A stretch of 64,000 nt of DNA from Desulfosporosinus youngiae DSM 17734 (GCF_000244895.1 NZ_CM001441.1:2066226-2130225), one strand, 5' to 3'; positions 49,764 through 59,812 are shown, counted from the first letter of the stretch. Notes: a model not told the origin generated them from the sequence alone. Program-made: numbers and translations.

Positions 49764-50351
49764 ATGAATAAGAAAACAAAAACAAGCATCTGGACAGCAG
49801 CCTTCGTTTTGTTTATCGTCACGGCTGTTTTGGGCTACAACCTGCTTAGCCAAAAGGTAGCGCCCCAAGACAATATTGACCTGACTCAGAACAAGGGTCA
49901 GGCGCCCCAAGACAGTCAAGAGCAGGAAAGAGAAAAAATAAAAGCACCTGATTTTACGGTTTTGGATGCAGAGGGCAATGCGGTGAAACTGTCAGAGCTC
50001 TTCGGTAAACCGATTGTTCTGAACTTTTGGGCCAGCTGGTGTCCTCCCTGTAAAGGTGAAATGCCCGATTTTAATAAGGTCTATGAGGAAGTTGGCCGGG
50101 ATATCACCTTTATGATGGTCGATCTTGTGGACGGGCAGCGTGAAACCAAGGAAAAAGGTGCCCAGTATGTCAAGGGCCAGGGTTTTACCTTTCCTGTTTA
50201 TTTTGATACCGAACAAGATGCAGCCCGCAAATACGGGATTGGGTCTATACCGACAACCATCTTTATTGACAAGGACGGCTATATTGTGACAGGGGCAGAA
50301 AGGGCTATTGATGAAAAAACCTTACAAAAAGGCATTGATTTAATAAAATGA
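49764..50351 (+). CDS. TlpA/ResA-like extracytoplasmic thioredoxin
   Basis: 195 residues: N-terminal anchor (about 9-27), acidic linker, AhpC/TlpA-type domain with active site NFWASWCPPCKGEMPDF (CPPC), cis-Pro region GIGSIPTTIFIDKDGYIV. It reduces disulfides outside the membrane using electrons from the CcdA protein. Last gene of the ArsR operon. Confidence 0.92.
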   Translation: MNKKTKTSIWTAAFVLFIVTAVLGYNLLSQKVAPQDNIDLTQNKGQAPQDSQEQEREKIKAPDFTVLDAEGNAVKLSELFGKPIVLNFWASWCPPCKGEMPDFNKVYEEVGRDITFMMVDLVDGQRETKEKGAQYVKGQGFTFPVYFDTEQDAARKYGIGSIPTTIFIDKDGYIVTGAERAIDEKTLQKGIDLIK

Positions 50352-50516
50352 ATTTTTTAAATCAGCGGCGGATGGCGCAGATTGCTTTGTCAGATTAATA
50401 ACGGGGACGGCAACTGATGTTCGATCGGTTGCAGAAACTGAAAATTGATGAATTACAGGCAGGTTTAGTGCTAAACATACTGCAAGGACTGAAATTAGCA
50501 AGGAGGACTCATAAAA

Positions 50517-50717
50517 TTGGACGGCCAAGTAAGAAGTAATATTCAGGCTGGAATTACAGTGGATATTGTTTTAAAAGCAGACCAAAGAACCGGAAAAAGG
50601 ACGCGTGGTATTGTCAAAGATATCATGACCAACTCCCAGAAACATCCCCGAGGAATTAAAGTAAGACTTGAGGATGGGCAAATCGGCAGAGTTCAGGAAA
50701 TTATCAGGACCATTTAA
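50517..50717 (+). CDS. YwbE family protein
   Basis: 66 residues, TTG start after AGGAGG. Nearly the whole length matches the YwbE family: GQVRSNIQAGITVDIVLKAD, GKRTRGIVKDIMTNS, HPRGIKVRL. Small basic protein of unknown function, common in Firmicutes. Confidence 0.85.
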   Translation: MDGQVRSNIQAGITVDIVLKADQRTGKRTRGIVKDIMTNSQKHPRGIKVRLEDGQIGRVQEIIRTI

Positions 50718-50769
50718 AAGCATGAAAGCATCTGCCGAATGAAGTCAGGGGCGGAAAGGGGACGGGGCA

Positions 50770-50904
50770 TTGCTGAAAGCCAAACTTCAGGCACCGGTTA
50801 TGAATCAAAGGATCATCAGCCGGGAAAAACTGCAAAACAAATTCCGGCGCGCCCGGGAATGTCATCTGACCCTGGTCACTGCACTTATCAATGAGACCGA
50901 GTGA
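50770..50904 (+). pseudogene. MalT/LuxR-type regulator N-terminal fragment
   Basis: 44 codons, MLKAKLQAPVMNQRIISREK and then CHLTLVTA, the start of large MalT-like LuxR regulators just before their Walker A loop. The remaining ~800 residues are absent. From 50905 to 51440 I see only an imperfect hairpin (51219-51253, AATACTCC/GGGGGTATT plus T's). Confidence 0.6.
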
Positions 50905-51444
50905 ATTCAATCTCTTTAAGTTACTGTATCTGTTTATACATCTTAAATCCTTTCATTCTAACAGCTCCTGACCTCTTTGCTAGCCCCTATTCTAACAAAG
51001 TCCGATCGCTGTATTTGATTTAAGTTGTATGGTTTAGTTTACCATTCACAGGGATACCCCTAAAAAGAATTGAGTGGGAATAAACTATAAAATAGATATG
51101 AAGGTTTTACGCTGATTTAATATGGATTTACGAGTTAATAGGAAGGTTAATTTTGCTTAAAATTAATTGGTTACCCACCAAACTACCCGCCAGAAAATCG
51201 GTGGGGCGTGAAAGCAAATACTCCTGTCAAATTCTGATGGGGGTATTTTTATTAGAGTTAGTGTGATGACGATAGTATTAATGTTTCATATATCAAAAAG
51301 AATTTAGGCTTTGATATAATAGATTATATTCGTTATAAAAGATGAAGGATTATACCTTTGTTAAACAAGCCAAAGAATATCTGCGGCAAAATAACAAATG
51401 AACAAGGCGGCAAGAAATATTGACCATTGTCTTAAATCAGTATT

Positions 51445-51534
51445 ATGCACTCACGAGCTAGAAAAGAAACCTATATCTGGTTTAGTAATCAAGAGACAAT
51501 GAAACATTTTCTGGAAGGTATGAAAGGAAATTAA
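51445..51534 (+). CDS. Short ORF before the MazG-like gene
   Basis: 29 residues (MHSRARKETYIWFSNQETMK...), ending 1 bp before the next ATG. It has no clear ribosome binding site of its own. It may be a remnant of a longer gene. Confidence 0.35.
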   Translation: MHSRARKETYIWFSNQETMKHFLEGMKGN

Positions 51535-51535
51535 T

Positions 51536-51871
51536 ATGAGTGAATCAATGCGGCGGATTAATCAATTTAGAGATGAGCGCAACTGGCGGCAATTTCATAA
51601 TGAAAAAGATCTGGCCATTTCCATCTCTTTAGAAGCAAATGAATTATTGGAATTATTTCAATGGAAAACACCAGAGGAAGCCAAGGAAAATCCCGAGCGA
51701 CTCAAAGAAGAACTGGCAGATGTGCTGATTTATTCTTATATGATGGCCGATAACCTAGGATTTGATATTGATGAAATCATCACTGAAAAACTGATTAAAA
51801 ATACCCGAAAGTATCCAATTCCCAAAAGCTTTGGTCAAAAAAAGAAATATAATGAATTGGATGAGGATTAA
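51536..51871 (+). CDS. MazG-like nucleotide pyrophosphohydrolase
   Basis: 111 residues, ATG after GAAAGGAAAT. Four-helix MazG fold with the metal-binding signature LEANELLELFQW and EELADVLIYSYMMAD (E-x-x-E and E-x-x-D pairs). It hydrolyses (d)NTPs or modified nucleotides to monophosphates. It lies 3 bp before a GIY-YIG/DUF2075 gene, a pairing that suggests a shared defence or nucleotide role. Confidence 0.85.
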   Translation: MSESMRRINQFRDERNWRQFHNEKDLAISISLEANELLELFQWKTPEEAKENPERLKEELADVLIYSYMMADNLGFDIDEIITEKLIKNTRKYPIPKSFGQKKKYNELDED

Positions 51872-51874
51872 GCA

Positions 51875-53140
51875 ATGGCTAAGTACAACTGTATAACATT
51901 GAAAGTGAAAAATGGAGAATTGGAAGGTTTCAATAAACTTCGCCAACCTGAACAAATTAATCTTAGAAATGGCAATGTCGTTTATATCTACAAAGGAACG
52001 AAGTCGAATAAGATTTACATTGGACAAACGAAACACTTTACTGAGCGGAATAAGCAGCACTACAATGGTCAAGAGAAAAAATTTAATATAGCAGATTTCG
52101 ACCAGGTAATTATTCTTATTTCAACCTATTTCAACGGTTCAGCCTTAGATGATGTCGAAAGCCAGCTAATTACCTACTTTATGGCCGACAATCCAAAATC
52201 TAAAAAGCAGCTGGTTCAATATGATAATGATGAGATTATTAATCGGACCAATGGCAACAGTGTGAATGATTACCGAGACCGAGAAAAGGTTGCTTCAGAA
52301 GTCATTTTGCCTTTTTGGGAAAAAGAGCTATACCCTAATGGATGGGTAGGCACACCGACTTTAGAGGAGCTGCGCAATAAAGCACTGGTCAAATATAGCC
52401 CCATCAAAGAATTAACAATCCAGCAAATGGACCTTCTTAAGGAGATTGAATCGAATCCTGATAAGAGCTTTGTGATTAATGGCGATGCAGGGACTGGCAA
52501 AACCGTATTGCTGACTCATATGGTTGCTAAGCTGTTGAAAGAAAAACCTAATCAGCGAATAGCGGTCGTTTTGCAGCCTAATTGGATTAAAACGGCAAAA
52601 GATATCTTTAGAGTATATGGAATGAACAACAGTAACCTGACACTTGCTACCTCGACACAGCTGATTAATGCCGATGAAAATTATGATGTTGTAATTGTTG
52701 ACGAATCTCATAAGCTTTCTAGAAAATTTCCCAAGCAAATGGCATCTTTTAACGAAGTGTATAAAGGAAGATTTGCCCAGGATGAGAACCACTTGGATGC
52801 TTTAAAAAAATTAGGCAGTCAAATCGTGTTAATGTATGACATATTACAAGCTATTCGCCCTGCCAATATAACACGTGTGCAATTCCATGAAGCAACCAAA
52901 GACTTTGAAAAGAGATACTTAACAACGCAATTTAGAATACAAGCTCCAGCGGGAAAGAACTATACATCAGAAGATTTTGTAAATGGCATAAAATATCTTT
53001 TGTATAAGGATACAGGTCTGCTAGGACAAACGAACTTTAACTCAAAATTTGATAGAACGGTGTTCCAAGATAGTGATGCTGATGCTTATTTTGGATATTT
53101 CGAAACAGAACCTTTAAACTGGGATTCAACCATAAATTAA
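51875..53140 (+). pseudogene. GIY-YIG nuclease + DUF2075 ATPase, 5' part (interrupted by IS)
   Basis: The first ~412 codons are real: GIY-YIG domain (VVYIYKGTKSNKIYIGQTKHFTERNKQH as VYIYKG and YIGQTKHFTERN), then a DUF2075 P-loop domain with Walker A NGDAGTGKTVLL, Walker B VVIVDESHKLS and motif LTTQFRIQ. At 53112 the reading frame enters an IS1634-type element and stops at 53140. The missing C-terminal part continues at 55044-55544. Such proteins resemble Schlafen/DUF2075 defence helicases. Confidence 0.85.
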
Positions 53141-55043
53141 GCTAAAAGCCCACACGATGCGGATTTCCGAAAAAATTTCTAGACTACATCTGGCAGTCCG
53201 ATCTTTTTAATGTCATAGGTATTAAGTAATCGTCGTTGGTCTTTACCAATCGTCGTCAAGGAATATCTTTTTTCTCCAGTGGGAAGAAGAATTTCTATCA
53301 AGCCAATCTTATTTAATTCGCTTAAGATCTTACGTGCCGATTTCTTCACATTCTTCCGATGGGCAATGGTTTCAAGCGCAATAATTGTAAAATAAGCTAA
53401 TACACAGACATAGATATGTCCTTTGACCCTCGCTTCTTTCCTATGATACATCGGTCGAATATCTAAGTCATTCTTAATGATGCGAAAAGCCGTCTCAACC
53501 TTATTTAGGTTTTTGTATATTTTGACAAGCTTCTCGCCCTCGTAACCCTGTTCATTCGTTTGAATGACAAACGTACCGTCCAGACGTTGATCCGATTCTA
53601 CTTTATCCGATTTTAGACTGTACTCCAAAACAAATCCTAAGGGGCTGTTAGTGTCTTCTTTGCCTTGAACATCAAAATATTTGCCTGTTTTGTTTTGCTT
53701 TAAGATCGCGCCGACCTTTTTCATCGCTTCATCGCGTGTCTTAATACGGCTTTTTTTATCCTCAATTAAGGTCTTGTTTAAGGTATTGAGCCCTTCTTTA
53801 ATAGCCTCTATACAATGATTTCGGTACTCTGTATCATCAGTTCTCTTCTGAGTATTTAGACATAACAGGAACCTTTGACCATCAATGGGAGGCAAAAACC
53901 GAACAAAGAGATTGTCCTGAATCTCCTGCATCTGAGTTTCATCGATAGCAATATCTATGAGGTATTTCTTGCTCCAGGCCCTCGGAATCGCCATAACGTA
54001 TTTCTGTTCCAGGCCGATAATCGCTTTAATATTTTTGTCGCTTAACATTCCTCTATCCCCGACAAAAATGAATTCTTTGATCTGGTAGGTATTCTTTAGT
54101 TCCTCCACAATTCTTGGCACAGTCGTTTTATCGGAAGTATTACCCGAGTAGATGTTACATTTAATTGGAAACCCGTCCGGGGTAGTAACTAGGCCGATAA
54201 CAAGTTGTTCCCGATCACCTCTGTGGTCACGAGAATACCCGTAGTCTGAGATGATACATTGATGACCTTCAAAATAAGAACTGGTAATATCGTAGTAAAG
54301 CTCCTGCATGTTCTGGTGGAAAACTAATTTGGCAAAATCATAAAGACACTGCTCTACGACAGGATAATTATCGTTTAAAACCTCAAGAGAACGGTAAATC
54401 GTTTGTAGATCAGGGACCTTCTCACCATCGAGAAGAAAATGGCGAACGGGAGTAGCATCGAGCCACTCCGTCAAAGCCAATTTACTATCGGGTTGAATAA
54501 TACGCTGAAAAATCATGGTCATCAGGCAGGTTAATGCCGTGTCAATCGTAATATGTTTATCCTTTGAAACAAAGTGTTTCTTAAAAAGAGGGAACATCTT
54601 AAGTCTTTCAAAGATAGAGTGAATCAAGAAAAAGGAACCATAGGGTACTGCACTCAAAAAATCCACTTTATTAATGTTGGTAAACGAATCAAAATCCTTA
54701 GAGAATACAATTTTAAGTTTTTCAGCAATCTCTAGGTCTACACTACCAAAGTATAAAATTCGTTTATGTTTTACCTTGCCGCCTTCGCGGTAAGCCTCAA
54801 CTAATTCGGCAAAATAATAAGTTTTCCCGCCCTTGGTACGTGGCGTAACTTTTACAAACAAGGTGATCCCTCCTCATAGGTCTACACTACAATTATAAGG
54901 GGTCATCCTTAAAAATCAATCTATTCCGACCACTTTCAAGGATAAATATTGTAAAAGTCTATACTACAACGCGTGTTGGATATGGCTTGATTACTGGGTT
55001 TGTGGAATTTTGGGGGTACTTATGGTTGAAGTCCAGTTTAAAG
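53112..55043 (-). mobile_element. IS1634-family insertion element
   Basis: About 1.93 kb bounded by terminal inverted repeats: CTTTAAACTGGGATTCAACC at the left end (53112) and its near complement, GGTTGAAGTCCAGTTTAAAG, at the right end (to 55043). It carries one transposase gene on the minus strand. It interrupts the DUF2075 gene. A clean target duplication is not evident (AGAACC against AGAATT). Confidence 0.85.
53179..54861 (-). CDS. IS1634-family (IS4-like) transposase
   Basis: 560 residues. The N-terminus FVKVTPRTKGGKTYYFAELV and KRILYFGSVDLE is typical of the family. DDE catalytic residues lie in LYYDITSSYFEG (Asp), EFIFVGDRGMLSD (Asp) and the C-terminal KVETAFRIIKNDLDIRP (Glu). The frame is intact, with an AGGAGGG ribosome binding site (minus strand). 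Probably functional. Confidence 0.92.
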   Translation of the reverse strand: MFVKVTPRTKGGKTYYFAELVEAYREGGKVKHKRILYFGSVDLEIAEKLKIVFSKDFDSFTNINKVDFLSAVPYGSFFLIHSIFERLKMFPLFKKHFVSKDKHITIDTALTCLMTMIFQRIIQPDSKLALTEWLDATPVRHFLLDGEKVPDLQTIYRSLEVLNDNYPVVEQCLYDFAKLVFHQNMQELYYDITSSYFEGHQCIISDYGYSRDHRGDREQLVIGLVTTPDGFPIKCNIYSGNTSDKTTVPRIVEELKNTYQIKEFIFVGDRGMLSDKNIKAIIGLEQKYVMAIPRAWSKKYLIDIAIDETQMQEIQDNLFVRFLPPIDGQRFLLCLNTQKRTDDTEYRNHCIEAIKEGLNTLNKTLIEDKKSRIKTRDEAMKKVGAILKQNKTGKYFDVQGKEDTNSPLGFVLEYSLKSDKVESDQRLDGTFVIQTNEQGYEGEKLVKIYKNLNKVETAFRIIKNDLDIRPMYHRKEARVKGHIYVCVLAYFTIIALETIAHRKNVKKSARKILSELNKIGLIEILLPTGEKRYSLTTIGKDQRRLLNTYDIKKIGLPDVV

Positions 55044-55544
55044 AATTTGATTGACTGGGTAGAAGAAGACAGAAATTTCAATCCTGAACATATAAACCGC
55101 GTGCTAGGTGGATTAGTTGAACCTTGGAAGCAGGCTGATGGCAAAGATCCGTCAATCACTCATTGGCATGAAGGAAATATCAAACGAAGATGGAATTCCA
55201 CACAAGAAAATTGGATTTATTCAGAGGATGCCGATGCTGAAGAGCAGATTGGCTCCGTCTTTGCAGTTCAGGGAATTGATTTGAATAAAGTCGGCGTTTT
55301 AGTCGGCAATGATCTTCAAGTCGATGCAAAGGGCCGGTTATTCGGCAATCCAGAGAATTTCCATAACGTTAACGGCAAGTTCTCCAAAGACGATGAAAGC
55401 CCGGAAAATGCACAAGAGTTCACCTTATTTGTGTTGAATATTTACTATATTTTGATGACTAGAGGAATTGACGGGATTCGGCTGGGATTCTGGAAAAATG
55501 ATGCATTTAAAAAGTATATGAAGGAAATATTGGAGATTAAATAG
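55044..55544 (+). pseudogene. DUF2075 protein, 3' part
   Basis: About 166 codons continuing the interrupted gene: NLIDWVEEDRNFNPEHINRV, GGLVEPWKQADGKD, SVFAVQGIDLNKVGVLVGND and YYILMTRGIDGIRLGFWKN, the C-terminal helicase-like motifs of DUF2075. It joins the part ending near 53111 if the IS is removed. Confidence 0.85.
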
Positions 55545-55742
55545 GTACGTGAAACATTGCAACTTACCTCGAATCCCGCCGGAGTAGTGATTTGGTGTAG
55601 CAAAATGGCCAAGACGTAAAAATTATGCCGCATACACCCACGAAGCAGTGTGGTCTTTTTCGGTTTATTTGTGTAATTTTTGCTAAACAAGAGGAATATT
55701 CCTAAACATGTTCAGTCCAATTAGTTTCCTAAGGAATGCAGA

Positions 55743-55883
55743 ATGAAAACAATTGAAAGCTGTAACAGGGCTTCTCTTAAAGATAAGTATACACTTGATA
55801 ATCTTGAAAAAGTCTTATATCCGATTATACCGGCGGCGGATGAAGATTGTGTAGAAAAGTTGACCTTAGGGATGTATATTTAA
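55743..55883 (+). CDS. Short ORF upstream of the group II intron
   Basis: 46 residues (MKTIESCNRASLKDKYTLDN...). No ribosome binding site stands out. It ends 43 bp before the intron start, so it is not obviously the interrupted gene. It could be a remnant. Confidence 0.3.
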   Translation: MKTIESCNRASLKDKYTLDNLEKVLYPIIPAADEDCVEKLTLGMYI

Positions 55884-55926
55884 AAAGATTCTAATTATCC
55901 ATATTCCAATTAGGCTAATAATGGTA

Positions 55927-58224
55927 GTGCGACAAGAAGTGGCTTCTTCTTAAATGATTAGTGCAGACGACTACAGTTTGATGTCCCAGTAGTAGGGACA
56001 TTCCCGTCCGAAACTGCGTCGGGGGTAACTCTGGGGTGGGTTGCATGAGGAAAAGCCCAACTGGTTGCCTAGTATCCATGGCAACCAGAGGCGAGGGAAA
56101 GAATGGTATGGTTCATGATTAAGCATCGTCATTAGCAGCAGTGGCTGGGATATGTTAACCACTGTATTGCAGATTGGAAAACGCAGCTTCTCATATGCGT
56201 ATGTTACTACCTACATATCTGCCGGTGTATTGAATGAACCTAACCCATCCGTATCTAATAATTACATACTTGAAAGGGTGCTGACTTCCAACTGGTAATC
56301 AACACGGAATAAAACGAAAAGCAAAATTTCAAAAGTGAGATAACAGATGCGAAATACTTCAAATTATAGGAAGTCCACATTACCTCCCGATACCCGATGG
56401 AAACAAATCGACTGGATTCATTTGAACGGGTATGTAGAAAAATTGCAACAGCGGATATACCGTGCCGAATGTCTTGGTGATCAACGCAAAGTAAGAAATC
56501 TGCAAAGACTCTTAGTAAGAAGTAAGGCAATGCTACTGGTATCCATAAAAAGAGTTACTCAAACAAACAAGGGCAAAAAGACCGCAGGTGTTGACGGCGA
56601 AACAGCATTATCCAATAAAGATAGAATAAAATTATTTTATGATTTATCCAAATTGGATATAGAAAAACATAATCCTAAACCGTCACGTAGAACCTATATC
56701 AAAAAGAAAAACGGAAAATTAAGACCACTCAGTATACCTACATTGCGAGACAGAATCTATCAAACTATCATTAAAGGAGCATTGGAACCACAATGGGAGG
56801 CAAGGTTTGAACCAATATCATACGGTTTCAGACCTAAAAGAGGGTGTCACGACGCTATTGCGAGGATCTTTCTGTCCTGCTGCAGAGGAAATAAACGATG
56901 GATTTTTGAAGGGGATTTTAAAGGCTGTTTTGACAATCTGAAACACGACTACATCATGGAGCAGATAAAGGAATTCCCCTTTACTAAGCTGATAGAAAAA
57001 TGGTTAAAAGCAGGATACGTTGACAACGGTGTATTTAACGAAACCGAACTCGGTTCTGGGCAAGGGAATATTGTATCACCGCTTCTTGCAAATATTGCAC
57101 TAATGGGTATGGAAGAATTACTTGGAATAAAATACAAACCTGTGAAGAGCAAGGGCAGAAATGTAAGTTATGCAAATGAGAGCAAATATACCCTGGTGTT
57201 TTATGCAGACGATTTTGTGGTAATGTGTAATACACAAAAGGATGCCGAAGATGTCTATGGACTATTAAAGCCATATTTAGAAACAAGGGGCCTGGAATTA
57301 TCAAAAGAAAAAACAAGAGTAGTGCCAATAGAGGAAGGCTTTAACTTTCTGAGTTTTAACGTTAGATTATACCCAACGTGTCAAGGAGAAAAACTGTTGA
57401 TAAAGCCATCTAAGGAATCTATCAAGAAAAGTAAGGAAACCATCTCAAAAGAAGTACAGAAACTGAAAGGCAATAACGTTAATGCAATAATTGACAAACT
57501 CAATCCCATTATTAGAGGTATAGGTAACTATTGGTCGCCTTCGGTCGCAAAACAGACGTATTCATATATGGACCACCATGTCTGGGGATGTACGTTTATA
57601 TTTTTGAAATATCTACATCCAAGGAAAAGCAAACCTTGGATAATCGATAGATACTATAAACCGGATATAACGGGACAAAGTAAAAATCGATGGATACTGA
57701 CCGACCCGAAAGAACACAAGCAACTCACAAAAATGTCCTGGATACCAATAGTCAGACATTCACTTATCAAATTCAGAGCAACGCCATATGACGCTTGCCT
57801 TAAAGAATACTTCGAGAATAGGGACGAAAAGGAGTTTGACAGAAACTGTATTAAAAGCAAACAGAAACTGGCTAAAATACAGAAATATAAATGCCCTATA
57901 TGCAGAATGAGTATTACGGATTTCAGTGAGAAACTGGTAGTAAAAGAAAAAGTACCAGTGATACACGGCGGGACAAGGAAATACAGTAATTTACAACTGG
58001 TACATGGATACTGTAATGGACATTATAGAAAAATGTTCCCGCTAAAAGGTGAGCCTCCAAAGGAACAACAAAAGCAGGAAGGCTGCAAAACCATAAGACA
58101 ACTGAGATTGGCGGAGATATCATAAAGACAGACGGATAAATGAGAGCTTGAGCTGTATGTCTTGAAAGGGACACGTACAGTTCTTAGGCGAGAAGGAGGG
58201 AGCAATCCCTCCGACTTAACCGAC
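55927..58224 (+). mobile_element. Group II intron (retroelement)
   Basis: The 5' end GTGCGACAAG matches the GUGYG consensus at 55927. About 420 nt of structured RNA domains I-III precede the RT ORF. Domain V is visible at about 58148-58183 (GAGCTGTATG...GAAA...GTACAGTTC), and domain VI with GGAGGG-GCAA-TCCCTCC and an unpaired A lies just after, giving a 3' end near 58224. Length ~2.3 kb. All parts needed for mobility appear present. Confidence 0.8.
56347..58125 (+). CDS. ltrA: Group II intron reverse transcriptase/maturase
   Basis: 592 residues. RT domain with RPLSIPTLRDRIYQ, GFRPKRGCHDAI, FEGDFKGCFDN, GSGQGNIVSPLLAN and the active site FYADDFVVM; maturase domain X (IIRGIGNYWSPSVAKQTYSY); and a C-terminal HNH endonuclease zinc-type motif (CPICRMSI, then HGYCNGHYRKM). 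It splices and mobilises the host intron. ORF intact. Confidence 0.93.
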   Translation: MRNTSNYRKSTLPPDTRWKQIDWIHLNGYVEKLQQRIYRAECLGDQRKVRNLQRLLVRSKAMLLVSIKRVTQTNKGKKTAGVDGETALSNKDRIKLFYDLSKLDIEKHNPKPSRRTYIKKKNGKLRPLSIPTLRDRIYQTIIKGALEPQWEARFEPISYGFRPKRGCHDAIARIFLSCCRGNKRWIFEGDFKGCFDNLKHDYIMEQIKEFPFTKLIEKWLKAGYVDNGVFNETELGSGQGNIVSPLLANIALMGMEELLGIKYKPVKSKGRNVSYANESKYTLVFYADDFVVMCNTQKDAEDVYGLLKPYLETRGLELSKEKTRVVPIEEGFNFLSFNVRLYPTCQGEKLLIKPSKESIKKSKETISKEVQKLKGNNVNAIIDKLNPIIRGIGNYWSPSVAKQTYSYMDHHVWGCTFIFLKYLHPRKSKPWIIDRYYKPDITGQSKNRWILTDPKEHKQLTKMSWIPIVRHSLIKFRATPYDACLKEYFENRDEKEFDRNCIKSKQKLAKIQKYKCPICRMSITDFSEKLVVKEKVPVIHGGTRKYSNLQLVHGYCNGHYRKMFPLKGEPPKEQQKQEGCKTIRQLRLAEIS

Positions 58225-58468
58225 ATTTGTAAAAATATAGGTAAAACTGGTTCTTCCTCTCTTTTTCATAACTATAACCGTAATGACTGGCATGAAATAA
58301 AAAAGTATACTAAATTAAGGTTATTATCTAGGGTAATTGGATAAAGTCATGACAAGTAGGTTGGTACTATAGAATTAACAAGTGGGAGTTTCAAGAATTA
58401 CAAATGAGAAAGGAGTTGGCCATCACATATTGCCAGGGCAATAACTGTGAAGCCGAGAATTGCAACCA

Positions 58469-59482
58469 ATGGAAACCAGAAATATTTTCAACAGGTTACC
58501 TGTTGTTATGATCATCGTAGTGATGATTATCTTCACAGCCGGGATAATCGTTGTTTTTAATTATCATAGAATCGTTGAAACAGACGCTAATCTTAATACC
58601 CTCGACGGCATTAGTTCAACACCCAACGAGAATAACTCATTCGCCGACAATACATCCTCCGGTGGAAGTCCTGCTGTTTCGGAAAGAAATGTGGCACATA
58701 CAACACATGAGTATTCTCAGGATTTTATTCCCGGCAGTAAGTTCTCACTGGATGATCCGAAAATCGGAAAGACTAGATATGTATATGACAGCACCAGAAT
58801 TGATGCCGATGGAGACGGTGCCGCTGACGATGTGCTATTGGTTGGAAGTGCTGCTTTTGGCAATCAAACCCGTAATTTGGCGGTGGTTGTCAGGGATGGG
58901 GTTACAGGGAAGTTCGCTTCTTTTTTACTGCCCGAAGACTTTGGGGTCATGTTGCCGCGATTAACTACTGGGAGTTTCACGGCCGCAAAGAAAAACGAGA
59001 TCCTAGTATCGGTTGAAACCGGTGGCAGTGGCGGAATTGTTCTTTATGCCCTGATGGCATATGAGAATAAAAAGGTAGTTTCAGTGGTATCTCAGGCAGA
59101 GCTGAACAAAGGCTTGGATCTGAAAGTAGTATGCCTTCCCGGGTTTGAGATGAAGATTATCGATAAAAACACAGGGGTTAATTCCAGTGTTGATTTTCAC
59201 GATGGGGAAGCTGCTCAGTTGTATATTGGCATGGGGGTCTATAACAAAGCAGGGGTATTCCTTAAAGACCAGGCGTATGTAGATGATGAGGTTATGGATG
59301 ATGTATTTGTCAGTCTGAATCCGGCTGACGATGACGGTGATGGTATTCAGGAGCTTCATGGCAAACAACGTATTTCATTTATTACCCATGCCAATACAGT
59401 TGCCTGGGCTGAATCGGTCTGGTCAGTAAAAGGTGGCCGGCTGAGGCTTGTCAGCGAGAAGATCGAAGCCTATAAGCCATAA
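58469..59482 (+). CDS. Membrane-anchored protein with a D-x-D-x-D-G repeat domain
   Basis: About 337 residues from the ATG at 58469 (a TTG at 58460 is possible). One N-terminal TM helix (about 10-32), a Ser/Asn-rich linker (to ~75), then an external beta-rich domain with calcium-type loops DADGDGAADDVLLVG and DDDGDGIQELHGK, similar to VCBS/FG-GAP-like repeats. No family assigned. It sits alone between the intron and a structured-RNA-rich region. Confidence 0.6.
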   Translation: METRNIFNRLPVVMIIVVMIIFTAGIIVVFNYHRIVETDANLNTLDGISSTPNENNSFADNTSSGGSPAVSERNVAHTTHEYSQDFIPGSKFSLDDPKIGKTRYVYDSTRIDADGDGAADDVLLVGSAAFGNQTRNLAVVVRDGVTGKFASFLLPEDFGVMLPRLTTGSFTAAKKNEILVSVETGGSGGIVLYALMAYENKKVVSVVSQAELNKGLDLKVVCLPGFEMKIIDKNTGVNSSVDFHDGEAAQLYIGMGVYNKAGVFLKDQAYVDDEVMDDVFVSLNPADDDGDGIQELHGKQRISFITHANTVAWAESVWSVKGGRLRLVSEKIEAYKP

Positions 59483-59723
59483 AAAGTGTTAAGAGAAAAT
59501 CTATAAGAGAAGCACTTGTCCTATGCTGAATTATAAATTTACAGGTGATTAAAAATCATTGGGAAGAAGATGTCAAGTATCACCAGAAATTTAGGTTGAA
59601 CATCCCGTTCTTATATACCTTTACGCCAGAAGCAGACAAGTCAGTTTTTCCCCCCTAACCCCTCTCCCATACCTTGCAATCCCCGTCAAAAAAGCTATAA
59701 TTAGAAATAGGTGGAAATTAAAA

Positions 59724-59812
59724 AGTCGCCGTGACCTGAAAGTGTTAGCGCACTTCCAGGCACGAGCAGGTGGTATGAGCACCTACACGTAACAGACTGT
59801 CCACGACGACAT
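59724..59812 (+). ncRNA. Multi-stem structured RNA candidate
   Basis: An outer stem (GTCGCCGTG / CACGACGAC, one mismatch) encloses two hairpins: CCTGAAAGTG / CACTTCCAGG and GGTG-gtatgag-CACC. It is followed by ATTTTTATT. The three-way layout and the T-rich end suggest an independent RNA or leader. The family is not established; a remembered similarity to HEARO/omega-RNA scaffolds is weak. From 59483 to 59723 I see nothing else. Confidence 0.45.

Noticed and set aside
50417-50539. 40-codon ORF overlapping the ywbE start
   Set aside because: No ribosome binding site, and its end overlaps the well-supported ywbE start in another frame.
58403-58508. Short Cys-containing ORF before the D-x-D-G membrane protein
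   Set aside because: Its CQGNNCEAENC stretch looked like a small metal-binding peptide, but it overlaps the next gene and has no RBS or recognisable family.
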